Positions 1 through 6,852 of a stretch of DNA of 17,038 nucleotides are shown one piece after another. A program made the translations under genes and the position numbers. The notes below the pieces were generated by a model that was not told the origin of the DNA, ran no database searches, and worked only from the letters and a program-made list of their open reading frames with translations. The stretch is from the NCBI GenBank assembly GCA_900313545.1, contig OMRS01000164.1, positions 1 to 17,038 on the forward strand, read 5' to 3'. Source of the stretch: an uncultured Eubacteriales bacterium (lineage in GTDB: Bacteria; Bacillota_A; Clostridia; Christensenellales; Aristaeellaceae). Positions within the stretch are counted from its first letter, which is position 1, and each line of letters begins with the position of its first letter.

Positions 1-1968
1 CAGGAAGCCCTGCTCCTGCATTTTTCGAAGCATCTTGCTGCGGTAGCCGATGTCCTTCATCATGATGGTTTCCGTGATTTCAATGCGCAGCCTGGAAGGA
101 TCCAGATCGAATTCCCTGACCAGGCCCGTGATCTCCTCCGCCACGTCCATGAGGTAAAAATCCTTGGGGGAGATGTTGACAGAGATGAACTGCGTGCTTC
201 CCCGCTTCTTCCAGTCCGCCAGGATCTCGCAGGCGCTGCGCCACATGTAGCGGTCCACTTCGACGATCATGCCGTTTTTCTCAAAGAACGGGATGAACCT
301 GTACGGCGAGAGAAGTCCTTCCTCCGGATGGTGCCACCGTATCAGCGCCTCAGCGCCCGCCGGTTCGCCTTCGGTGTTCATAATGGGCTGAAGGTACGGG
401 ACGATCTGCCGCGTGGCGATCGCCTCGGACAGCTCCGAGCTGATCTTCTGGCTCCAGAGCACCTCGTCCCGCATGTGGTCATCATAATTGGCCACATGGC
501 GGTGATACTCGCTCTTGATGGGCATCAGGGCCATGTGTGCCCGGTCCATCATGACGGAAATCCTCTGGAGGGGATCCGTAATCTCATACACCCCGACATG
601 AATGAGCGGCATATGGCTGGTGCGTCCCTGGCGGACTTCAAAGGTCGACAGTTCACGCTCTATCCGCTCTTCATCAAAGCTGTCCCTGGGAATGCAGACC
701 CCGAAGGTGTCCCCGCCCAGCCGGCCATACAGGCTGCCTTCACCCGCCCAGCTGGAAATCCACCTGGCGATCTGGCGGAGGATCTCATCTCCGAATTCCA
801 TGCCGAAGATATCATTGATTATCTTGAAATCGTTGATATCCAGGAAAACCGCCAGGTACTGGACCTGCGGATGGGCATCCAGCAGTTCTCTGGTCTGATC
901 ATAGAAGTAGCCCCGGTTGTACAGTCCGGTCAGGTGATCCCGCGTGGCCGCGAACAGCTTTCTGCGCATGCTGAGCTGTTCATCGGTCTGGTCCCTCACG
1001 GTGACAAAGCAGCCGGCAACGGTGCCCCGGTCATCATTGAGCACGCGTTTTTCAACCAGATAGTAGCGTTTTTCCCCCTTCACCTCCCGGACGAACTGTT
1101 CCGACCAGCCGTCCGGCTTCCTCACCGGGTCGTTGAACATCCGCTGAAGCCACGGGGAAGCTTCCTCGATCATGTCCTCTGTCACTTCCGCCATCTTCTG
1201 GGCCGTCATGTTTCCCCAGATGCAGCGGTTGTTGCCGTCATAGAAAAACAGGGCTTCGGGAAGATTGGATGCGGTCATGGCCAGCATCCTGTCAAGCAGG
1301 CGCAACGGCCGGTAATACAGGGAGAAATAGAACACCAGCAGGCCGAAAACGGCAAACCCGATCATGGACCGGTCCACCGGCGTCCCCGAGAAAATATAAT
1401 AGGATTGCCACAGCCCGCCGATGGCCATGGACATCAGGATCACCGCATAGCGCTCCACGTAGAATCTTGGCGTACGGGCCATCCGTACCGCAAAGATGAG
1501 AAGCACCGACAGAAAAATGCCGTAGTCCACCACGCGGTGGAAGGTCTGGCCCGCAAGGGGCACCAGTCTGTAATACAGGTATCCGTCCACCAGGGTTTCC
1601 TTTGTGTCAAATACGTGGTGGAAAAAGGGATTGGAAAGCACCTGGACCGAATCAAGCACCAGAATGGCTTCTGGGATTTTCCGATATTTCCTGTATTTGA
1701 CCGATGTCCTGCAGTAGACCTCCGTAAAGCGTATCAGGGAGAACATGACCGCATTCATGCCAAGGAAATAAATGTAGTAGCCCACAACAGACAGCGTCCT
1801 GCTGCTGGAAACGGTGATAATCAGGTTGCCGCTCACCGGAGGAATGAGGGCGCAAAGCAGCATGGCCAGTGTGGGGCCGATGGCCTTCTTGCTGCGACGG
1901 GCAACATGGATGCAGTAAATCAGCGCAAGCACCAAGCCAACAAACACGATGGAAAAAGGTCCTCTCAC
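1..1968 (-). CDS. Membrane GGDEF-EAL protein with 7TM-like sensor region (C-terminus cut by window edge)
   Basis: Likely c-di-GMP signalling protein in the cell membrane. The frame stays open from 1968 to the left edge (656 codons seen, C-terminus missing). Residues about 1-228 are hydrophobic with several membrane spans, resembling the 7TM sensor region common in Clostridia. A PAS-like stretch follows (about 230-340), then a GGDEF domain opening with DHLTGLYNRGYF near 342. Its signature is GGDTF (418-422), not GG(D/E)EF, so cyclase activity is doubtful. The EAL domain shows QPI, then GAEALIRW with E540-A541-L542, VNISP and EITET, and breaks off after about 140 residues. The GTG start at 1968 was chosen because GGAGGTGA (1984-1977) lies 8 nt upstream and a TATAAT promoter sits just before it; the reading frame is open further upstream without a comparable site. 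Most likely a phosphodiesterase with a regulatory GGDEF domain. Divergent from rplU. Confidence 0.9.
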   Translation of the reverse strand, partial: MRGPFSIVFVGLVLALIYCIHVARRSKKAIGPTLAMLLCALIPPVSGNLIITVSSSRTLSVVGYYIYFLGMNAVMFSLIRFTEVYCRTSVKYRKYRKIPEAILVLDSVQVLSNPFFHHVFDTKETLVDGYLYYRLVPLAGQTFHRVVDYGIFLSVLLIFAVRMARTPRFYVERYAVILMSMAIGGLWQSYYIFSGTPVDRSMIGFAVFGLLVFYFSLYYRPLRLLDRMLAMTASNLPEALFFYDGNNRCIWGNMTAQKMAEVTEDMIEEASPWLQRMFNDPVRKPDGWSEQFVREVKGEKRYYLVEKRVLNDDRGTVAGCFVTVRDQTDEQLSMRRKLFAATRDHLTGLYNRGYFYDQTRELLDAHPQVQYLAVFLDINDFKIINDIFGMEFGDEILRQIARWISSWAGEGSLYGRLGGDTFGVCIPRDSFDEERIERELSTFEVRQGRTSHMPLIHVGVYEITDPLQRISVMMDRAHMALMPIKSEYHRHVANYDDHMRDEVLWSQKISSELSEAIATRQIVPYLQPIMNTEGEPAGAEALIRWHHPEEGLLSPYRFIPFFEKNGMIVEVDRYMWRSACEILADWKKRGSTQFISVNISPKDFYLMDVAEEITGLVREFDLDPSRLRIEITETIMMKDIGYRSKMLRKMQEQGFL

Positions 1969-2013
1969 CCGGCAGCTCACCTCCCGTGACAGATTTGTAT
2001 ATTTCAATGTGTA

Positions 2014-2042
2014 ATTATACACTATATTCACACAGTCCGCAA
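2014..2042 (-). promoter_or_regulatory. Promoter of the GGDEF-EAL gene
   Basis: Reading the minus strand, TTGCGG (2042-2037), a 17-nt spacer and a perfect TATAAT (2019-2014). Transcription would start near 2005, about 36 nt before the GTG start, with the GGAGGTGA ribosome binding site in between. The -35 box is poor, the -10 box perfect. Confidence 0.6.
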
Positions 2043-2272
2043 TCTGCTTGTATACATCTTTTTGCGTCTGATCTGTCTGATCCGTTTGGTTTTCACATGG
2101 ATTACGGTTCACGTGAGGGAGCGTCCGCAGGTCACCCCGGTCCCGGTGCCGGAAGGCCTTCACCCGCGATGCCCTTCGCCTGTCCTGCGGACTTGTCTCG
2201 GCAGAGGGACAAAGGAAGCAGCCAGCCGCCGGGCGCAGTCCCGGATCATTCCCGAAATATCAAAAAAAATGA
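2043..2272. other. Intergenic segment between divergent promoters, with GC-rich inverted repeats
   Basis: No credible gene. A perfect 9-bp inverted repeat (GTCCGCAGG at 2123-2131, CCTGCGGAC at 2184-2192) encloses further short self-complementary stretches, including GAAGGCCTTC near 2152-2161. A second imperfect hairpin, TTGTC...GACAA, follows around 2194-2213. There is no T-tract on either strand, so this does not look like a terminator. Its role is unknown. Confidence 0.35.
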
Positions 2273-2302
2273 TTGACATTTCTCCTCCTTCACTGGTAAT
2301 AT
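2273..2302 (+). promoter_or_regulatory. Promoter of rplU-prp-rpmA
   Basis: TTGACA (2273-2278), an 18-nt spacer and TAATAT (2297-2302), a strong sigma-A-type promoter. Transcription should start near 2309, giving a leader of about 78 nt before rplU. Confidence 0.75.
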
Positions 2303-2308
2303 TCGCGA

Positions 2309-2386
2309 GTGAGCCGCTCGGGGCCGGTCAAAAATGCATTCTGCTACCGAAACCCGGCGAGTATTGAAAAATGGAGGTGTCACCGA
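2309..2386 (+). promoter_or_regulatory. Possible structured leader of rplU (L21-leader-like)
   Basis: The untranslated leader can fold into a long interrupted hairpin: CTCG (2317-2320) with CGAG (2358-2361), GGG (2321-2323) with CCC (2353-2355), and GGT (2326-2328) with ACC (2346-2348). Leaders that control L21 operons are known in Firmicutes, and position fits, but I judged the fold by eye and did not match it to a covariance model. Confidence 0.3.
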
Positions 2387-2692
2387 ATGTACGCAATTAT
2401 CGCGACTGGTGGCAAGCAGTACCGCGTCAACGAAGGCGACGTCATCTACGTAGAGAAGATTAATGAGGCCGTCGATTCCACCGTTTCCTTTGATGTTCTT
2501 CTGCTCGGCAGCAGCGATGGTGTCCAGATTGGCACGCCCGTTGTGGAGGGCGCTGTTGTGGAAGGCAAGATCCTGGGCCAGGTCCGTGGCGAAAAGATCA
2601 TTGTCTTCAAGTACAAGTCCAAGAAGAATTATCGCCGCAAGGCCGGCCATCGTCAGCCCTACACCAAGGTAGAAATCACCAAGATCGGCTGA
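2387..2692 (+). CDS. rplU: 50S ribosomal protein L21
   Basis: Large-subunit ribosomal protein that binds 23S rRNA. 101 aa, the usual bacterial length, starting [14 protein letters not shown] and ending with the basic segment [20 protein letters not shown] that is the L21 hallmark. The ATG at 2387 follows GGAGGTG (2373-2379) at 7 nt. First gene of the unit with prp and rpmA, driven by the promoter at 2273-2302. Identification is secure. Confidence 0.98.
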   Translation: MYAIIATGGKQYRVNEGDVIYVEKINEAVDSTVSFDVLLLGSSDGVQIGTPVVEGAVVEGKILGQVRGEKIIVFKYKSKKNYRRKAGHRQPYTKVEITKIG

Positions 2693-2695
2693 TTC

Positions 2696-3040
2696 ATGAC
2701 CACCATTACAGTCTACAGGAATCAGGACGGACTGCTGTGCGGATATGAGATGTCCGGGCACGCCAACGGGCGCCGCTCCGGAGAATACGATCTGCTGTGC
2801 AGTGCGCTTTCCGCTCTGGCCTACACCGGCGTCAATGCGCTGGAAGCCGTTGCGGGACTGGTTCCCGACGCTCAGGACGGGGACGGGTATCTGCGCTGCA
2901 GTATTCCCGCCGGGCAGGAGACCTCTGAAACCGTTCAGACCGTACTGCAGACCGTACTGACCGGACTTACGGAAATTGCCAACGACCATCCGAAACATGT
3001 TCGGATCAACAATAAGGAACGGAGGAAAGATCATGCTTAA
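2696..3040 (+). CDS. prp: Ribosomal-processing cysteine protease Prp (YsxB family)
   Basis: Cysteine protease that removes the N-terminal extension of L27 in Firmicutes and relatives, needed for ribosome function. 114 aa, normal for the family. The catalytic pair is visible: His in MSGHA (about residue 22) and Cys in [10 protein letters not shown] (about residue 35). It starts 3 nt after the rplU stop with little of its own ribosome binding site, suggesting translational coupling, and its last 8 nt overlap the rpmA start (ATGCTTAA). The placement between rplU and rpmA is diagnostic, and the L27 next door carries the matching cleavage sequence. Confidence 0.95.
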   Translation: MTTITVYRNQDGLLCGYEMSGHANGRRSGEYDLLCSALSALAYTGVNALEAVAGLVPDAQDGDGYLRCSIPAGQETSETVQTVLQTVLTGLTEIANDHPKHVRINNKERRKDHA

Positions 3041-3317
3041 GATGAATCTTCAGCTCTTTGCACATAAAAAGGGCACCGGATCGTCCCACAACGGACGTGA
3101 CAGCGAATCCAAGCGTCTTGGCGCCAAGCGCGCCGACGGACAGTTCGTGCTGGCAGGAAACATCCTGTATCGTCAGCGCGGCACCCACATCCATCCCGGC
3201 ACCAACTGCGGCATCGGGGGAGACGACACCCTGTTCGCGCTTGTGGACGGCGTTGTCCGTTTTGAGCGTCTGGGCAAGAAGAGAACCCAGTGCAGCGTGT
3301 ATCCCGCAGAGAAGTAA
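3033..3317 (+). CDS. rpmA: 50S ribosomal protein L27 with cleavable N-terminal extension
   Basis: Large-subunit protein whose mature N-terminus reaches toward the peptidyl-transferase centre. 94 aa. It begins [18 protein letters not shown]: the [10 protein letters not shown] segment matches the extension cut by Prp, leaving a mature protein starting HKKG. The core [17 protein letters not shown] is typical L27. The start at 3033 is set by GGAGG (3021-3025) and by the family N-terminus; longer in-frame starts would lengthen the extension unnaturally. Last gene of the unit, followed by a terminator. The obg GTPase gene that often follows rpmA in Firmicutes is not here. Confidence 0.97.
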   Translation: MLKMNLQLFAHKKGTGSSHNGRDSESKRLGAKRADGQFVLAGNILYRQRGTHIHPGTNCGIGGDDTLFALVDGVVRFERLGKKRTQCSVYPAEK

Positions 3318-3333
3318 TCTCACCGGATTTTCA

Positions 3334-3366
3334 GCCATCGGCATTTGCCGATGGCTTCTTTTTTTA
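3334..3366 (+). terminator. Rho-independent terminator of rplU-prp-rpmA
   Basis: Perfect 9-bp stem GCCATCGGC / GCCGATGGC (3334-3342 and 3347-3355) with an ATTT loop, followed by a T-rich tail. It lies 16 nt after the rpmA stop. Confidence 0.93.
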
Positions 3367-3409
3367 TCCCGACGCTTTTCCCTTTCCGCCTCCGGTCCTC
3401 CATGGCCAT

Positions 3410-3489
3410 AAAAAAACGGCGGCGGGCATTCCCGGAAGCGCCTCCCCCTCTCGGGGGATCGCTCTTCCGGGCTGATCTGCCCGCCGCCG
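3410..3489 (-). terminator. Large hairpin terminator of the deoC unit
   Basis: On the minus strand a 12-bp outer stem (CGGCGGCGGGCA, 3489-3478, with TGCCCGCCGCCG, 3428-3417) encloses a second imperfect stem (CCCGGAAG / CTTCCGGG) and an inner CCCCC/GGGGG hairpin. Seven Ts follow (3416-3410). It sits about 35 nt past the deoC stop. The size and nesting are more elaborate than usual for a terminator. Confidence 0.85.
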
Positions 3490-3524
3490 TCATGATGATT
3501 GCATCGAAGTCCCGAAGCAGAGGC

Positions 3525-4205
3525 TCAGTACCCCTTGGCTTCCAGACCCTGAACCAGTTTGACGATCCGGCTGGTTCCCAGACGCTCCGCGCCCAGTTCA
3601 AGGAAACGGGATGCGTCATCCAGCGTGGCAATCCCGCCTGCCGCCTTGATCTTCTTTCCGTTTTTCATATTTCTGGCCATCAGCGCCACATCCTCAAAGG
3701 TGGCTCCTGCCGTTGAAAAGCCGGTGGAGGTCTTGATATAGTCCGCATCGGAGCGGGAGACGATGTCACACATGCGAACCTTCTCGTCCTCCGTCAGCAG
3801 GCAGGTCTCGATAATCACCTTCAGGATTCTCCCGTCACAGGCTTTCTTGACCTCATTGATCTCCTCCAGCACCCTGTCATCCTCTCCGGCCTTCAGCATG
3901 CCGATGTTGATGACCATGTCGATTTCATCCGCGCCTTCCTTCACCGCCTGGGCCGCTTCCGCAGCCTTGACAGCGGTGGTGTTGTATCCGTTGGGGAACC
4001 CGATCACCGTGCACACCCGCACGCCTTCCGGACGCTTCATGTACTGCGCAGCCCTTTCCACATAGCAGGGCGGGATGCACACGGAAGCGGTATGGTACTT
4101 CATGGCCTCATCGCACAGCGCCCTGATCTCCTGCCAGGTGCTCTGCTGCTTGAGCAGGGTATGGTCACAGCTTGCCAGAATCTTCTCATTTGTCATTGTC
4201 ATCAC
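3525..4205 (-). CDS. deoC: Deoxyribose-phosphate aldolase
   Basis: Class I aldolase cleaving 2-deoxyribose-5-phosphate to glyceraldehyde-3-phosphate and acetaldehyde, the last step of deoxynucleoside breakdown; cytosolic. 226 aa. Seen: DHTLLK near the N-terminus, proton-relay Asp96 in DMVINIG, Schiff-base Lys158 in KTSTGFS and Lys187 in KAAGGI. The start is slightly ambiguous: GTG at 4205 has AAGGG 7 nt upstream, the adjacent ATG at 4202 is equally possible, and ATG at 4196 is a third choice. It follows the dehydrogenase gene by 38 nt on the same strand, so it is probably cotranscribed with it, although nucleoside genes (deoA, deoB, pdp) are not nearby. Confidence 0.95.
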   Translation of the reverse strand: MMTMTNEKILASCDHTLLKQQSTWQEIRALCDEAMKYHTASVCIPPCYVERAAQYMKRPEGVRVCTVIGFPNGYNTTAVKAAEAAQAVKEGADEIDMVINIGMLKAGEDDRVLEEINEVKKACDGRILKVIIETCLLTEDEKVRMCDIVSRSDADYIKTSTGFSTAGATFEDVALMARNMKNGKKIKAAGGIATLDDASRFLELGAERLGTSRIVKLVQGLEAKGY

Positions 4206-4243
4206 CCGGAGTCCCTTGCTCCTTTTCCTTTCCTGATTTGTGT

Positions 4244-5017
4244 TCAGAGTTTCCGTATCAGTGTCCAGATACGCATAAACAGCTCAGAAGGCATCAGTTT
4301 GAGCAGCAGACGGCAGACTTTTGCCACTGGCCCCGCCGAACAGACCGGAAGCCCCATCCGCGTATACTGCAATGCCCGTCTTGCCACATTCACCTGACTG
4401 GACGCCATGGGAAAATGCCGGATCCATTCCTTCCCGTCCGTCTTTCTCGCCTCAGGGATGAAGCCCGTATCCCCGATCCAGTACGGGCACACCGCTGTCA
4501 CACTGATGCGCCTTGAACGCAGCTCCTTGCGCAGCGCTCTTGACCACCTGTACAAAAAGGCCTTCGTGGCCGCATAAACCGACATCAGGGGAATCGGCGC
4601 AAACGCCGCCACCGAACAGATGTTCATGATGCGGCTTCCCGGCTCCATGAAGGGCAGGAACAGATGCACCATCTGCAGCGGAACGCGGCAGTTGAGTTCC
4701 ACCATCCGCATCTGCTCCTGTGCACCGATTTCCTCCGGCATGCCGATTCGGCCGATCCCTGCGTTGTTCACAAGCAGTGCCACCGTGGGACTCTCCTGTT
4801 CCAGAACGGACTGCAGCTGCTGCACGGACTCCATCTCGCATAAATCCATGAAGAAAAGCCGGAGCGGGAGCCCCACCTCCTGTTCCAGACGCTCCAGCGC
4901 CTGACGGTTTCTGGCGATACACCAGATTTCCTGGATCCCCTGAGGCTCCTCCGCCAGCTGCCTGACCATCTCGCAGCCCAGGCCCCCGGAGGCCCCCGTT
5001 ATCACCGCAATCCGCAT
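4244..5017 (-). CDS. Short-chain dehydrogenase/reductase (SDR), substrate unknown
   Basis: Classical SDR oxidoreductase using NAD(P)H. 257 aa with all family landmarks: TGASGGLG (7-14) for the cofactor, NNAG (84-87), catalytic Ser135 in CSVAAF and Tyr148-x3-Lys152 in YAATK. The hydrophobic C-terminal segment (PVAKVCRLLLKLMPSELFMRIW) resembles SDRs that act on lipophilic substrates or sit at the membrane, but this is only suggestive. Its ATG lies 3 nt after the stop of the TIM-barrel gene, so the two are almost certainly coupled; deoC follows after 38 nt. Specificity cannot be read from sequence. Confidence 0.9.
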   Translation of the reverse strand: MRIAVITGASGGLGCEMVRQLAEEPQGIQEIWCIARNRQALERLEQEVGLPLRLFFMDLCEMESVQQLQSVLEQESPTVALLVNNAGIGRIGMPEEIGAQEQMRMVELNCRVPLQMVHLFLPFMEPGSRIMNICSVAAFAPIPLMSVYAATKAFLYRWSRALRKELRSRRISVTAVCPYWIGDTGFIPEARKTDGKEWIRHFPMASSQVNVARRALQYTRMGLPVCSAGPVAKVCRLLLKLMPSELFMRIWTLIRKL

Positions 5018-5020
5018 CGT

Positions 5021-5839
5021 TTACGCCCCCAGCCAGCCGCGCATCCGCTCGCAGTCCTCCTGCAGGCGTTCTGCACAGCTGCCTTCCAGAATCAGAGGCA
5101 GATACTCATAACATCCCTGAATCTGCGGAAGCAGGTTTTCCCAGTCCATGACCCCCTCGCCCAGCGGGCATTCCTTCCAGCATCCCTTTTCATCAAAACA
5201 TCCATCCCGGACAATGACCGCACAAATCCGCCTTCCCAGGGAGGAGATGCACCGCTTAAGCAGGTCCTGCTGGTCCCGGGCATCGGACAGCTCACCCGTC
5301 ATCAGCCCTGCCAGGTCCAGCACCATGGCCAGATGTCCGTCATGGCAGTCTGCAACCAGTTGTCCTGCCATCTCCGGCGTATGGATGATCTGACCCGCGG
5401 AAGGCCGGATCCCGACGATGGCGCAAAGCTTTCTGGCTTCCTTCAGCACTTCCTCGCAAAAGTCCACCACTCTCCTGTATGCAGCTTCACGCTGGTTCTC
5501 TTCACCCTCATATGCCGCCGTCCCTGTTTCCACACAAACCGCCCCAAGGGGAATGCTGGCGCGCAGCAGGCTTGTAAACCTGTCAACGGACCGGGTCTCT
5601 GAATCGTCGCACCCGGCGCTGACCTGGCAGTCCATCAGAGCAATACAAATCCCATTCCCATAAAATGTATGAAACAGTGTCTGAAGAGCTTCCCGGGACA
5701 AAAGCACCGTTTCCTCCGTCTCAACAAGCATCTTCTCCAAATTCAAATGGACGGCCTGACACCCCGACGCGCTTGCCAGCCCGGCAATCGCATCCGGTGA
5801 CAGCCGCCCCAAATCCTGAGCCCTGATTCCGATCAACAT
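5021..5839 (-). CDS. Sugar phosphate isomerase/epimerase-like TIM-barrel protein
   Basis: Xylose-isomerase-like (AP endonuclease 2) TIM barrel, 272 aa. The start is ATG 5839, preceded by GGAGG at a normal distance; an in-frame start 15 codons upstream would lie in the promoter region. Family features are VLDLAGL with Asp175, VIVRD (208-212) followed by a glycine, PLGEG...DW (225-233) and a C-terminal LILEG with Glu252. Two usual metal-binding positions look replaced: the beta-strand Glu near IVGIRPS and the His of the usual HxKD motif, which here reads IVRD. It may therefore have a different or lost metal site. First gene of the unit with the SDR and deoC. Function unknown; an isomerase or epimerase role is inferred from fold only. 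Confidence 0.72.
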   Translation of the reverse strand: MLIGIRAQDLGRLSPDAIAGLASASGCQAVHLNLEKMLVETEETVLLSREALQTLFHTFYGNGICIALMDCQVSAGCDDSETRSVDRFTSLLRASIPLGAVCVETGTAAYEGEENQREAAYRRVVDFCEEVLKEARKLCAIVGIRPSAGQIIHTPEMAGQLVADCHDGHLAMVLDLAGLMTGELSDARDQQDLLKRCISSLGRRICAVIVRDGCFDEKGCWKECPLGEGVMDWENLLPQIQGCYEYLPLILEGSCAERLQEDCERMRGWLGA

Positions 5840-5875
5840 TATATAAAAACCTCCGAAGTGGCTGATTTTGAATCT

Positions 5876-5903
5876 AGTATACACCGAAATACAGGGATGG
5901 AAA
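5876..5903 (-). promoter_or_regulatory. Promoter of the TIM-barrel/SDR/deoC unit
   Basis: Minus strand: TTTCCA (5903-5898), a 16-nt spacer and TATACT (5881-5876). The start point would fall near 5869, leaving a leader of about 30 nt with the GGAGG site. Confidence 0.5.
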
Positions 5904-6153
5904 AGGCAAACGCCTAAAAAAGTTTCGTCTCTTTATTTATATCCTTCATCGCTTATTTTACGTAATAAATAGATTCTTGATCAATTCTTACAGCTATTTT
6001 TTCACTTTTTCAACCACTTCTCCTCTTTTTGGAAGTCCGCCCCTTTGTTCTGTTTTATATTATTTCTGTATCGCATCCGTATTATTGCGTAATTTTATTT
6101 CTCGCTTATTTTTATTTCCGCGTTTTTTGAACATCCTTCTTCTTTTCACGGAA
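5904..6153. other. A+T-rich non-coding tract
   Basis: About 250 bp much richer in A and T than the rest of the window, full of T/A runs (on the minus strand runs such as AAATAAAAATAAG). No frame carries a credible protein. It separates the 3' end of the putative intron from the TIM-barrel promoter. It could be an upstream activating (UP-element-like) region or remains of a lost element; I cannot tell which. Confidence 0.4.
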
Positions 6154-6809
6154 ATCGGACAGGATGGGATGGCTCCCCCCCGTCCTCCTCACCACCGCTC
6201 ACGCGGGCCCGCAGGCGGCGGTTCAGTTACTGGCACAAGATGGCACATTTGGCCGGAAATCGTCACGCCCCGCGATTCTGCCCTGCCTTCGGTCACTCAC
6301 CTGTCCTCGGGCAGACCTCCTCTTTCAGGCAGCTGTTTTCAACACGTCCGATTCCTGACTTGCTGCATGACCAGCAGCAGCCGGTCCCCTTCCTCCGTCA
6401 GCTTTTACCGGCTACCCAGGCACGATGGCCCAGACTGACTTCTGCGGGTTCAGTCATGCCTTACGGCATAAGTGACAGCTTGCACGCCGCGTACCCCCGC
6501 AGACCTCCCCGCTGAAGGTGCAGCAGCCTTCATTCCATGCAGCCTCCTCATTTACGTGACAGCATCCGGGCAGTATGGGACTTCGGCCTCAGCTGCAGCT
6601 TCGTCCGCTCTGCCCCGCCTGATATGCGATGTCTGTTCGTCGGCCCGGAACTTTGCCCTGCAGGATTCGTTGTTTCCCCCTGCCATCCGGCTTTCTTCAG
6701 ATTCCACCTCGCGATGGACGTCCCTGCCCCCGGCTAACGCTTCCTGCCACCAGGCGCGCAGTGGACTTTCCGCCGGGCTGTTGCCCATGACGGGCATACA
6801 GCAGGACAC
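6154..6809 (-). mobile_element. Putative ORF-less group II intron
   Basis: Read on the minus strand, the roughly 650 nt has the order of a bacterial group II intron. The 5' part (about 6790-6650) has CATGGGCAACAGCC, GGAAAGTCCACTGC, GGAAGCGTTAGCCG and GAGGTGGAATCTGAAG, which I recognise from domain I of introns in gut Clostridia. Then come GAAGTCAG and GACGTGTTGAAAACAG segments, a domain V-like hairpin (6224-6190) and a domain VI-like hairpin ending in CCGAT at 6154. The stretch where domain IV normally carries the reverse transcriptase (between about 6330 and 6225) is too short for any ORF, so splicing or mobility would need a maturase from elsewhere. The 5' end is uncertain: GTGTC at 6809 is a poor match to GUGYG. 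Identification rests on remembered family sequence and hairpin order. Confidence 0.7.
6190..6224 (-). ncRNA. Domain V-like hairpin of the putative group II intron
   Basis: Begins GAACCGCCGCC and ends GCGGTGGTG. ACCGCCGC pairs with GCGGTGGT as an 8-bp lower helix (one G-U), the form seen in many clostridial introns. The upper helix TGCGG/CCGCG leaves only a 2-nt loop, where a GNRA tetraloop is expected. A domain VI-like stem (GGAC...GTCC, 6187-6157) follows at once. Confidence 0.6.
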
Positions 6810-6841
6810 GGGCGCATTCCGCCGCTGGAATGCGCCCGTGT
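6806..6841 (-). terminator. Strong hairpin after the secreted-protein gene, without T-tract
   Basis: Perfect 15-bp stem (ACACGGGCGCATTCC, 6841-6827, with its complement, 6820-6806) and a 6-nt loop, 11 nt past the stop at 6853. A terminator would be followed by Ts, but here CCTGCTGTATG follows, the first bases of the putative intron. Probably the terminator of the gene upstream, separated from its T-tract by the intron. Confidence 0.6.
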
Positions 6842-6852
6842 CACAGGAGGAA

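Noticed and set aside
328..1989. 553-codon open frame on the plus strand
   Set aside because: It is the antisense shadow of the GGDEF-EAL gene, whose minus-strand frame shows clear domains; the plus-strand product is rich in His/Pro/Gly and has no recognisable motif.
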